From: Nymphaea colorata
Lineage: Eukaryota; Streptophyta; Magnoliopsida; Nymphaeales; Nymphaeaceae
DNA: 64,000 nt
NCBI RefSeq assembly: GCF_008831285.2
Contig: NC_045143.1
Location: 3,233,503-3,297,502 of the forward strand
Direction: 5' to 3'
Position 1 is the first letter of the stretch; every line of letters begins with the position of its first letter. The notes under the pieces are model-generated. The model did not search any database. It worked only from the letters and a program-made list of their open reading frames with translations, and was not told the DNA's origin. This document shows positions 1 to 11,500 of the stretch, piece by piece. Position numbers and translations under genes: made by a program.

Positions 1-184
1 CTTCAAGCTGCTTGAAGGTGTTTCAAATCGGTTTTGTGAGAGTGGTGAGATCCTCAGTTAAGTGTCGCTCGCCAGTGCCGTGCACCGGACAACGGGACAA
101 GGCGGAAGTGGATAACCTCCTCCTTTTCACATCCTCATTCTCATTTGAACAAGCTTCAGTCTGTTGCGCCGAACACAGACACAT

Positions 185-222
185 AACTGAACGGTGAAAA
201 AAAAAAGGCGAATATAAAGAAT
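185..222 (+). repeat. Dispersed repeat, copy 1
   Basis: A stretch of about 38 bases, starting aactgaac, passing through a run of ten A and ggcgaatat and ending aagaat, recurs at 7,919-7,954 in the same orientation. The copies differ by two substitutions and the length of the A run. The flanks are unrelated. Origin unknown; it may be a transposon fragment. Confidence 0.6.
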
Positions 223-836
223 TTTACAGATTGTCATTAGTAAGTTAATTGGGTCATATGAATTTTACTGGTATAAAAATCAGATCCAAGGCGGGTTCAA
301 AATGCCTCTGAAAGAGGCAGGCCGTATGTTAGGACCGAAAATGTCCAACTCAAAGGACTAAGTTTTCCAAATATTCATTTCCTTCAAGGGCACTAAATCA
401 TCTCTGGCGGATGAAATGGGGAACCGTCGACACATGCTACGCTTTTCATATAGCTGTTCTCATAATCAGTCGATATTGATTAGGTGAATTCACAGTCAAT
501 ACAATTTGGTTTGGGTATTTATCAGATTATTTTTTGTCAGAAGGAGCCGGAATATCAGGTATATATATATATTCTTTATTAAATATGTATAACTAGCAAA
601 GACGAGACCAAAACAATTGCTAAGATGCTGTTCCTATTTTATCCAAAGTTCAAGGTGCGGATAAAACTAAACAAAAGTTGATTATGTTTTGTTTTTAAAA
701 AATTCAGGAGAAGCCCGAGCTAACGCTCTTTTGCTTATGAACCCATACATTTAGACGGCCACTATTTCGGTAGCACGTGTTTTCTCAATTTTGGGGGAAC
801 AATTCTCAAGTATATATAAGACTGGTAAAATGACAC

Positions 837-905
837 TTTATTATTATTATTAATATTGTTATTACTGCTATTATTTCTATTATTATTATTACTATTATTA
901 TTGTT
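837..905. repeat. Imperfect TTA/ATT microsatellite
   Basis: About 70 bases of near-continuous TTA/ATT units interrupted by single substitutions. Simple sequence, no coding potential. Confidence 0.8.
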
Positions 906-1621
906 AAGATATGCTATTTAAAATCTAGACATGAATGCCCTGCATGTAGCTTAAATTTCTGGTTGCATCACTGCTGTGGGTAATCGAACTGAGTTTTATA
1001 AAGTTCTTCAACTTCAAATCTCAAGTTTCATCCCCTGATCACAAGGTTAGAAGTCCGAATCCTACCAAATTGCTTCCACTTCGCTAACTGAAAGGCAGTA
1101 ATTAAGTACCTGTTGATCACAGAGCTTGGTAATTAGTTGAGCTCTTTCATCGCCTTTCTGGTTAATTTCCCGCATATAGAGATGAATTCGTGTAGTATGA
1201 AGAAGGCCTCAAGGAATCATCAATATCTTAACCTGCTGATCACTTGCATGCTATAGCTCTAGTCTTTTCGTTATTGAACGTTCAAATCGGCTTCACTATT
1301 TCTCCGCAACATTGCTGAAGAAGGAATGCTTATGCATGTTTATAAGATAATCAGATTAATTTGAGAAAGTGCAAGAGATTAGTGGAGTTTTCCACACTGT
1401 ACTGAACTTCACTTATTGATCTGATAACAGGAAATGCATAGAGAATCACAGATTGGACATAGTAGAGCTAAAAAGAGGCAGAACTCCAACCTTGGTCCAA
1501 CGTATATCGCATCCCTATGCTGTTCATGAAAGCTTTTGTTCATGATCCGGATCCACCAATTGTTCATTTCTCAGATCTCTGGCTCTGAACTGGTAGCTTA
1601 TAAGCTCAACCTTCTTCACTA

Positions 1622-1829
1622 AGGCTATGTTGGATAGCTAGCATGGGATCTCAAATCTGCATTAGGAGAAATCCACTACTGAATTAAACGGTGGATTTCA
1701 CAGCTGTGGATTTAATTAAGAGCCACATTACGTTATAAAAACCATGCATCTGTACGGTTTTAAGATATCTGTGGATCTGGGTAGCCTTGGATCCCTGGAT
1801 CTAAGGTCCAAAGCTATCAAACATAGCCT
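1622..1829. mobile_element. Small terminal-inverted-repeat element (MITE)
   Basis: The left end aggctatgttggatagct (1,622-1,639) matches the reverse complement of the right end agctatcaaacatagcct (1,812-1,829) at 17 of 18 positions. The unit is 208 bp, has no open frame, and its interior is rich in ggatcc/ggatct palindromes. This is typical of a non-autonomous DNA transposon. The flanks give no convincing target duplication; taa on the left and tga on the right could be a mutated TAA, as left by PIF/Harbinger elements, but this is weak. The superfamily is unresolved. Confidence 0.65.
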
Positions 1830-2639
1830 GAGAGATATCTAAATCCAACCCCTAGTCATCAAGTGAGCCAAGGTACTCTTGTTAGCAATATTAGTTTCAC
1901 CTTAGTTAATACCACACAAAGAACGTTGCCCTCTTCTCAAAATGCAAACAGTTAGTTCATGTTCTACAGCCATAAAGCACAATTAAGTTGGAGCTAGGAT
2001 CACAAGGGGTTGGACTTAAGAACTAGATCAAAAGTTCAAAATCCCAAGAACGTGAACTACTGGGAATTTCTGCCAACTTTGGTAAACATGTTTGGTTTCT
2101 ACTTTTAGCTAACTCTGTGATAAGAATCGCAATAAATATCTGTTTTTTCCTTTTTTCCCAGCATCATGAAAGTCCTGATTCCATTGTATTTAATACGTAA
2201 TTTGTACATATTCTGATATTCTCATGGGAAAAGAACTAAAAAGGTACGTCTTCTCCGATCTCAAGAAGTACAACCAGTTTCTACTTGCGCAAAAAAAAAC
2301 TCATGGAAGCAGAAAAGTGAGTACTAATTGCGGGATAGAAATGTCGAAGCGCTTCTTAATTCAGAGAAAGAGAGAGAGAATGAGGCACATAACATCAGCA
2401 GATACCTGGCTGAAGAAGGTGAAGAGTAAAACAGTAATATGAAGAAATGTTTGTGAGGAACTAACTTTCAGAAGAAGAAGAAGAAGAAGGGAGGGAGGAG
2501 GAACTTGCTTGGAAGGAGAGGATTTTGACAGAAAGTACATCTACGGTTAGGAATTCATTTTTCAACGTCGACATCCAAAATAAATGTGCTTGGCATAATG
2601 TGGAATGACCATCTGTGGTTCATACTATAGATTTGGTAA

Positions 2640-2960
2640 TAAAGAACCTTTAAGCCTAGGGTGGAGTTATAAAGAGCTAGGGTTTTTCCTGGTGTAGATC
2701 GCATGGTGGACGTCGAAAACCAGGAAGACTGCCAAGAGGAGGACGCCGATGGTCCTCGCGACGAGCCGGGCCAGGCCAGGCCGGGCCTTAGGCTGAAGGA
2801 TCACGGCCCGGTACCCGCCCGGCCCAGCCCGTTTAAAGGTGGCCAGGTACCGGGCTAGCCCGATAAGTGCTCCGGTCGGAACCGAACATGTTTGTAGCGG
2901 GTCGGGTCAGCCCAGCCCCGCCGGATGCCCAGGCCCAGTTGCATTTGATAGCGGATGCAT
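2640..2960 (+). other. GC-rich patch with a TATA-like box and short open frame; possible gene or repeat relic
   Basis: This patch is strikingly GC-rich compared with its surroundings. A TATA-like ttataaag lies at about 2,667-2,674. It is followed by an ATG at 2,703 that opens a 51-codon frame (MVDVENQEDCQEEDADG...) closed at 2,858. Downstream are many gccggg/ggcccg blocks of the kind common in plant dispersed repeats; similar motifs occur near 57.8 kb. I do not recognise the peptide. It may be a truncated first exon, but the ATG sits almost at the expected transcription start, which argues against a normal gene. Confidence 0.2.
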
Positions 2961-4268
2961 TGAATGATGTGCTTTCCAAAACCCTTAGTTTAAACTAATT
3001 AAGGATCTTTATGGTGACGTTACATTTTAAAACCCAGATCCAAGAGGTCCCACCTTAAATTCATGGATTTGGATTTCAAATCACTAACGAATTTGAAATA
3101 TATGATTAAAAAACACACCCTAATTGTTAATTGTACATGTTTTTTATTATTAGCTTAAACGAAAAACAGAAAATAGGCCGATCGGCGCCCGTGTCCACCC
3201 AATTAACGTCATTCTCAACAAAAAGATACGGGTCTGTTACGGATATCGACTTCCCTAGATCAAATTCTTGCAAAAGTTAGAGAAATATTTTTCTGATCAT
3301 TACATCTTTCTCATTCTATTTTCGCGTGGTAAGCACAATATCAAAAAAAAACCCTAGAAAACATCGTGAGCCTTTTCTTAATAGGTTATGAAAAAGCTTG
3401 CAGATAAGTTATTCGTGGTATTAGATTTTTCTTGTAAGTTCAGGAAATCTAATTTAAACATCAGTTTTTCATGATTTTTATTTATTACATATTTCTTATT
3501 CGTTTCCTCTAACTCTCTAACAGCCAAGTCTATGCCACAATCAAATAAATAAAGCGGTACCCAGTACTGCGGTCAGTATCGATATCAGTACCAGATTAAC
3601 TTGCTGTCGCTATATTTTACTTTAAAATGAAAAGTTATTCTTCTAAAATTTTTTCTATGTCGATATTTATCTTACTATGTGCTGGTAAGATGAAAATTTC
3701 AGCATCTTGATTGAAGGTGCGTTAGATGTCATTGAATTGTGGGTACGTGGTGACTGGACCGAGGAACCGCTGTTAAAAACTAAGTGCGCAATTTGGATCA
3801 ACTTTTTGAAAAAGACAATAATTTTCCTTTTCTTCCTTGGGGATTCCACTGGTTCAGCTTTTGGAGATCAAAGATGATGGCACAATTAATTTGTTTAATC
3901 TTAGAACTTCATTATAGATTTGCACGAGTAAACAATCAGTTAATTAGAGTCTAAGAACTCCAAAGAAACAAGAATACACTTAATTATCTTTTGGTAATCA
4001 AAGCAAAATGATTCTACACCTCAAATCCTACTTTTTCCTGGTAAAGCTCAGAAAACATACCTGAGAAGTCATTCATTATTGTGGATTCTCCCCTTTCAGC
4101 TCGAACAGCGTCAAGCCAATGAGTAGCTTAACCAATAAGAAGCTCTTCAATGAACAGAATAAAGGACATTGATGTTCCACCAATATCCCTTTGAATGGTA
4201 CATATGAGGAAAATATTCTAATAATCATTTTCTTGTTAATTTTTAAATTGAAAAGGGGAGAGAGAGAG

Positions 4269-4514
4269 TAATGGTAATGCACTACGTTGTGGACCTCAAC
4301 CATAATGGCTTGTGGAAAGACACTAAATATTGGACAGAACTCAATTAAATCGTGTTTAGCATTATTTCTTTACAGCCTGTAAAAGAAATGATAGTTATAA
4401 TGGTGATGCAGTAAGTTGTGGTCCTCAAACCATTATGACTTCTTGTGAGTAGTGATACACGTAATTTTGCATAGAAATAGAACCATTTGAATCGTGCAGA
4501 GCATTAGTATTTCA
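4269..4514 (+). repeat. Diverged tandem duplication, about 100-118 bp per copy
   Basis: Copy A (about 4,269-4,368) and copy B (about 4,397-4,514) share the ordered blocks taatggt.atgca, gttgtgg.cctca, accat.atg, aatcgtg and gcatta. The order and spacing are kept despite many substitutions and small indels, so this is an old local duplication. Neither copy codes for a recognisable protein. Confidence 0.6.
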
Positions 4515-7500
4515 GAGTTGGATATCAACGCTATACTACAACTTCAATATTAAGAATAAATTTTTTTATAATTGGGTACATCAGTGGCGGAGCCAGGATT
4601 TTTTGGTTGATGGGCGCTTGAATCACCCACCCGTGTCTGATGTGTGCATCGCATGTGGCCAGATATGGGTCCAGTTTCATCATAATGAGACCAAAATTAA
4701 AACCATATGTAGCCCCGCTACCGGTGTACAGTTGATTTCTCTCACTTGGAAACTGAACCACAAGTTTGTTGAACAGACCCAACCAACAACCGGAGTAAAC
4801 AAATCATCCTGCAATTGGTGTATAATTCATATCTGCATCTATGTCATATTTAATTTACAACTGCAAGTGCATCCCTAGTTTTTCTATGGCAAGAAATTCC
4901 TACTGCAAAGCAAGATTTGAATTGTTGCTCGATTTGAACAGTTGGGGAGGCTTGAAGCAAAAATAGGCCAGAGTTCCTTCTATGAAACAGATTGGTCCTT
5001 CTTGCTTCGCTAGAGTTCAGATCTGAGGCCAACAGAACTGAACAATGTTCATACCGTCTGCAACTATGAAGCAGAAAACTCGATATTGGCTGCAAATTTT
5101 TCATTTTGAAAAAAGAAGAAGTTTGAGATCAGATTGGCTTAGCGTACTAATCAAGATCAAGAAAAAATTTGTTCTATGACTCTTTCAGAATTTTCATTGA
5201 GAATCCAGCCTTCCACCAATGAACATTAATTCCAAAGTGGGTTCGATTTAGAATTTTTTTGTTACTTGTGCTACGGGTTTTCTGAAAACTACCAGATACA
5301 AACCACAGACTGAAGCCCACCATGTAGAAAAGAAATAAAGTTTTCATGTTCTTCTTCGCAATTGGAACCCTCATTCAACTTGACAAAGAATGAACCATAA
5401 TCAGTGGGTAGAAATACAGTAAGAAGTCTGAAAAATACTGGGCCGTTTCCGAAATCAAAAGCATAAGCAAACAGATGATTGCTGTCCTGCACTCTGTCTT
5501 CAAATACGTTACTGAAAGGAAAAGGAGCAAGTCCTGCGTGGAATTCTTAGGGATCGTTGAGATTGCCAGTACAATAAAGGCACTCAGAGAGCATGTTGGG
5601 ACCCAGAAAACACACTGTAAGGAACACCATGCAAAGAGGACAGTTATTATCAATTGTCTGAATAAAGTTGAATAAGATGTAAAAAAAAGGACAATTTGAT
5701 ATATCCACCTTCAGATGGTGAGTCACTCTACATTCTTTTTTTAAAAAATTTACCAACTTTTGGTACTTTACACCATCTGTTTTTTTAAATGTTGTGAAAT
5801 CTTGTGTTCATGTTTGATTCTGGCAATTCAAGAGTTCGTACCCTCCAGACCAACCTAAATAGAAATCAACTTTGTCAATCCACGCTACGAATTAGTCATA
5901 AACTGAAAACTGAAGTTCGATAAGGTCAGGTCGAGAAAAAAAACTATTTATAGCATCAAACCACTTACATTACGTACGTGTATCCGTAACTTAAACTATT
6001 GATTGGTCCACACACATCGTCTACCACATAATAACTTGACAAAGCAAAATCCCCATCTTGACCCCTACACTTGCGGAGAAAGAAAATACAGGCCAAGCTC
6101 CAAGGACAAGCCCATCCCCAACCACGACAACGTTATTACTTTTCTTATTTTACGTACAGAAAGGAGGAGAAGAATCCAAAACTAACGTAAAAGTCAAGCC
6201 CATAAAAAAGTGCAGTACCTGCCAGAAGGCTGAATTTTTTTTTGTGGTTAAGCAGGCTCCTACAAAATTATGCCAACAGAGATACACCACTATCGTCTTT
6301 CTTAAACTTGAAGCCCTTAAGTTCAACTTCCCAGTTGAACAGGTTCCTGTTAGCCGGAATAAAGACCTTCTATTATCAGTTTTAGCATTATGAAAAAGAC
6401 AAGCAAAACATTTCACATTGAGGGCCAAACTACTGACGCTTTCAAGATGGGTCTGTCTCCTTTCTCAATGGAAAAGGTCATGTTTTGAAGAAAAAATATC
6501 ATTTCAGCATGAATTTCTAATTGTGCCGTTACATGCCACACCACAAAATCCATGGTAAAATGAGTTTTATTGCTACAAAAAATTAACCTTGACGATTACA
6601 CCATACCCCGAAAAGGAGGAGGAAGAAGGAAAAAGAAATACAACTTTCTTTACTGAACAAATCATGGAAAGAGAAAAAAAAAATCTCTACTGATAACCAA
6701 CCAACAACTCCACGCCCTTCACCATGCAGGAGCCTGGAAACAAAGGCAAGGGCAAGAAATGTCATTAGCACCATCAATTGCACCAGCTAGGCTGCTTCAC
6801 ATCCTTAACACAGTCTGATGAATCTGATAAAAAAGAAAAGAAACTAATGCAACAAATAGGAAATTCAAGTAGATCACAAGGTGTGACCCAATGGCACACC
6901 GTTTGAACCAATGGCATACCAAGCATGACAGGAAACCCAAGGGCTTAAGCAAATGCATGCTAAGACTATCTAGACGAAGTCAATATTCAACTAACAAATT
7001 TAGCAATATAAACCACCCATTTGGTCCAGTTAGCCTGCCAGTAACTAACAGAGTAGATTGATAAGTAAATGGATGCTCTGGGGGATGTCACCATGTTAAG
7101 AACTTGGTTCCAAACTGCAAAAAGTGGTAATGCAAACGATGTGTCCCTTTTTGCCAGCCCTATAGGAGCTGGCACTTCCAGAGTATCATATGGGGAGAAA
7201 GATTTCATTTGCTTTTGTTACAAACAAGAGGAACGACTGTGAACCAAGCACTTAATAAGTTGCAATCCAACATGGGGAACCAAGTTGAAGCCAATCAAGC
7301 AACTATTGGAGCCACAAACGGGCTCCAGGATTAACAGATAAAGCAAAAAGTTTACTTGTGATTGACCAGGAAGCATGGGGCATCCACCACAATGTCATAA
7401 GTTCCCATAAATGGCTGGACCGAGAACCAACCATGTCTCCACATCCATAACCTTCATTATATTATCAATATTTTCGTACAACAAAATGAATTCAATCCAA

Positions 7501-7918
7501 ACCCAAAGAAAATTGCACATAAGATGACCTAGAAATACCACTTGGTGCAAGTAGATGGAAGACAAGACACAAAAAGGTATTGACACCAGCTAAGAAGATT
7601 GCTCCCATTCAAGGTGAAATATTTCAATGATTTCAGTGGAGCAATGGAATTGATGCTCACCTGCAACATCGGTGAAATCTGAAACCCCCTGAGAACTATT
7701 GGCATGGCTGCACATCGCCCCAAAAAAGCAAAAGAAAAAGGTATAAGAATCATGGTGTTAGGGCCACTAGACACAGACAAGAAGTAGCAGAAGGAATCAA
7801 ACAGATATTTAAACCAGAAAAGCTTTCAGTAACAAATGGTTGTGATACTTCTGAAACGGTTGGTGAATGTGGGGATTCATATACTGTAACCATAAGGAAC
7901 AATAATGTATAACCACAG

Positions 7919-7954
7919 AACTGAACAGTGAAAAAAAAGGCGAATATTAAGAAT
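7919..7954 (+). repeat. Dispersed repeat, copy 2
   Basis: Second copy of the sequence at 185-222, about 7.7 kb away in the same orientation. It may lie within or just beyond the 3' untranslated region of the coatomer gene, on the opposite strand to the transcript. Confidence 0.6.
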
Positions 7955-7999
7955 CGTTTGTGTGCCTTGTAATTCCATGCATAAGTTGTAATAGACGAG

Positions 8000-8058
8000 C
8001 TGCTGCATATTTTAGAAGTTGAAGTTTAGTTGAACTGCTGCATATTTTAGAAGTTGAA
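8000..8058 (+). repeat. Short tandem duplication
   Basis: Twenty-four bases starting ctgctgcatattttagaagt occur at 8,000-8,023 and again at 8,035-8,058, period 35, without mismatch. It lies downstream of the coatomer stop codon, so if transcribed it would be in the 3' untranslated region. Confidence 0.75.
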
Positions 8059-8575
8059 CGCATGTACCATTGTGTTTGTAACTTCGTAATTTGTACTTCT
8101 TCAGCTGGCATCTAGAAGGTTAAAAAACTGCCAACTTAGGAATACTGCCAAGGTGTAATCGCACCAATACTCTCCAAAATAGTTGCATGATTCCAATTAT
8201 GTAGAAATCAAATTCGTAAAATTCATATTGTCATCTAGGTCATTCCTACCTACCAGCAATCATAACCACAGTGCTCATGCAGCTTGGACAAGTCCAATCA
8301 CCTGGCCTGCTGCACTTGATCCAGACACTAGTAGGACGCATACATCACTCTCAAAATTGGATTATGTGCATCATAGGGGCATCCAACAAGAATGCAAGTA
8401 GTGGCATGACACTGTGATCCTGACTGTTCAATCAGCATACCATTACTGAAAGCAATGAGAACAATCACAACAGTGAGAGAGTGAAGGAGAGTAGTCAGAT
8501 AAGGATATTTAATTAGTCACCAGAAGCAAAATTGGACTTTACGCTGCCAAGCGGTGATTGGCAGTGAGATCAACG

Positions 8576-11500
8576 CTACGCCAACGGAATTCCATCATGA
8601 TTCACGCTCCACTTTTCATCAGTCTCATGACCATTGACAAGAATGGCACTGTCTACTGAATTTTCTGCTTCTACATCAACTTGCTCCTCAACTTCTCCCT
8701 CCACTTCCTGTAACAAAAATTTAACAAAAAATAAAAACTACAGTTACAGTAAAGTGATGAAAATAACCACAAGAATAAACTTGCCTTAGCCACTAACAAA
8801 GAAATGGACAAACTTTAATTCAAAACTCTAGGGAAAGAAAGGGCAGGCCTTTTAGCGATAAGGGGTTTCCTAGGCATGCATTCACATGATGGATGGAAAA
8901 TATGCCAAGCACGAAACCAGTGAAAGAGCCAAATGAATTTACGTTCTCCATGAAAAATGAGGAGATCAATTCCAAGCCAAAAACAACAGCAGAAAAAGAT
9001 GTGGCCATGCTTGTACAAGTCACATAAACTGACATTCGAGCTCGGGCTTTTACACCAACAACATGCTATAACCTCAGCATGTCGACCAAGGCCAAAAAAC
9101 AGAATCTTGACTATTATGAAGGTATTGAAGCAGTTAAGAAATTCCACTAGGCAGATGTCAGAGTCTGCTAAGAGACTAGGACCAACAAAACCATGCCACA
9201 TGCTGAGTGAACCACCATCTCAATGGTTTGGAGACGAATCCCCATTGTATTTGAGAACCTCTAAACGTATATCCATGGGCACAAGCATGGAATAGCTAAT
9301 TGGAAGCTTCTTGTCAACTCTAACCCAAGAGACGCCCACACTGCATGTCCAAGTGGATCATACTGTAACAAAGTGCACTTCTTTACAACCAGGTCATTGA
9401 AAGTGTCAACAAGGCATTACAAACCTCATGGACCAAATCTCCATTTTGCATCGGCACCGTTGTGCCATCATCAAGTTGCATATTCCTAAATGCTTCCACA
9501 AGGTTGATTTGGCGTTTTTCCGAGTAATCTAGGTACTCCTCAGCTGGTGGATAATGACCCCTGTTTCACAGTATTTGCAAGAGTTATATGAGCAATAAAA
9601 CAACATATTAGTCCTACACAAACATAATGGCAGCAATACGACAACCGGTGACAAGGATAACCATATTAATTATTAGACATCATTCTTAACCATTTTATCT
9701 GATCATTCTAGATTCACAAGAAAAGAAGTGCACATATTACTTCAAATCAGTAGCAAGATAAAGGGATTTTCAAATTTGATAAATCAGCTAAAAGTATTTT
9801 GCAAATTCTTTCTGCTCTTTTTCCACCCTCAGAGCAATGTAAACTTCCTTTTGGCATCCTCTCGGAGAGCCAGGTGATTCGTAGACCTTAGACATAACCA
9901 AGTTATACTAGGTCCCAACTCCATTGCATCTTAAAATATCACATATCATATCTGACTAAAAGGAAAAAAGCTATGTCACGCGAACGCGGCTAAAGAGGCC
10001 TCGTACCCGTGTCGACTCGCCGACACGGGACTCGGCTAGGACACGGCAAAAAATAAAAAATAAAAATTTAATGTTTTTTTTTTCATTTTATCAATTTTTT
10101 GTGATGCATCCAATTATTTCCATGAACAATCCTTTCAAATATTCAGTACTTTTGTGATAAAACACATTTTCTCACAAGATTGTAAGAGTGAACTATTAAT
10201 TTAATGTTTTTGTTTTTTTTAATCTTATCATTTTTTAGAATATTTAATGTAGCCGTGTCCGCGTATCCGAAAATTTTGAAAATTGCCATATCCGCACCCG
10301 TATCGCATCCGCACCCGTGTGACATAGGAAAAAAGAGAGAGGAAACATGAGCAGATAAAAAAGCAGAAAATAGCGTTAACAAGCCAGCACACATTATATT
10401 TCAATGCACAGCCATACTATCATGATTCCAAATAAATGCTTAAAACTTACAAAATGTAGCAAATAAATCTCTAGTTACTAAAATCTACTACATAATTAAT
10501 TAACAGTTTAATAATTTTATTTGTCAACATTTGTAAATATTTTTTATATTAAGGTTACTTTAGTCAACTTACAAATACGATTAAATAAAATAAATTTTTA
10601 GAAAATAATTGGTTTTAAAATGTCATCTTTCTAAAGGATGACACAGACCCTCGCATCCTTTTCCAAGGATGACAAAGGGTGCAGAGAGAGAGAGAGGTCC
10701 TTTGTAAAGGATGACAAACCCCCGTCTTCCTTTTAAAGGATGGGAGAACCCCGGTTGTCCTTTCCAAAGGATGACAAAGGGTGCAAAGAGAGGGAGAGAG
10801 GTGATCCTTTAAAAAAAGGGTGGGGGAAATAAGAAGAAAAGGAAAGGGGAAAAAGAGTGAGAGACAGAGAGAGAAAGAGAAAGAGGAAAGAGGATATGGG
10901 AAAAAGAGACATGCATGCTGGAGCTTGGACACTTCATAGTTCAAAAATGGAGTGTCCCAGTGATGTGAGACCGGCATAGGCCCGCTGCCAGAACCCCAGG
11001 GTGAAGTTCGTCCAAGGGTGGGATGCTTGGGTACAGCCACTTTTGTGCATTGTTATCCGTATCGTACGATATGGACGCATATCGTACGATACATATCGTA
11101 TAGGTCAAAGAAACCTTTACGATACATCTTCGATACGCGCTACGTCTTTTATAACATTGCGCCTATGAGACTGATAATTTGGCTTGGCCCAAGCATGGCT
11201 GCAAGGCAACTCTGTCGCCCCTGGCCAAGCATCATCCTGGGGTCCTGGCAGTGGGCCTAGACCGGGCTCGCATCACTTAGGCATGTCGACGAGTATAAAT
11301 GTCGTTGTCCGGTAGTTAGCATTGGTGTCGGTATCAAACATGCGCAACACCGACACTTCATACTTTTGAAGTGTTCATGCAACATAAGCATTTGGTGCTT
11401 CAGAAAGCATGTATTCTCGGTTATTATTGATGTTTCTAATACTGAAAATGAGTGCCTACAAGTCTCCAACTTTTGTGGGGGCTTATACAAATGCTTTGTA

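Larger units (their letters stand above)
1..8575. other. Intergenic region downstream of the coatomer gene, no supported gene
   Basis: I find no gene here that I can support. The stretch is AT-rich and its open frames are short, lack recognisable domains and mostly lack an ATG. It holds a MITE, a TTA-rich microsatellite, a GC-rich patch at 2.7-2.95 kb, a diverged duplication near 4.3-4.5 kb, a dispersed repeat pair and a small tandem duplication, all listed separately. The phrase ggcggagccaggatttt at about 4,586-4,602 is one I associate with plant transposon fragments. The part nearest the coatomer stop codon (about 8,575 down to 8,000) probably includes that gene's 3' untranslated region, but I see no clear poly(A) signal to fix its end. 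Confidence 0.6.

Noticed and set aside
1027-1080. tRNA- or SINE-like words (ggttagaagtccgaatcct)
   Set aside because: Only a weak B-box resemblance. No A box or cloverleaf could be formed.
6987-7208. Minus-strand frame starting MKSFSPYDTLEVPAPIGLAK
   Set aside because: It reads somewhat like protein and has an ATG, but there is no domain, no neighbouring exon that fits and no promoter signal. Treated as chance.
7637-7703. Possible small minus-strand exon (acceptor gatgtgcag, then MPIVLRGFQISPMLQ, then donor gtgagc)
   Set aside because: Splice-like signals occur by chance. No partner exon could be joined in frame, and the coatomer protein is already complete upstream.
10615-11040. 141-codon minus-strand frame in coatomer intron 22
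   Set aside because: It is a translation of the aaggatgacaaa tandem repeats and GA tracts, with no protein family resemblance.
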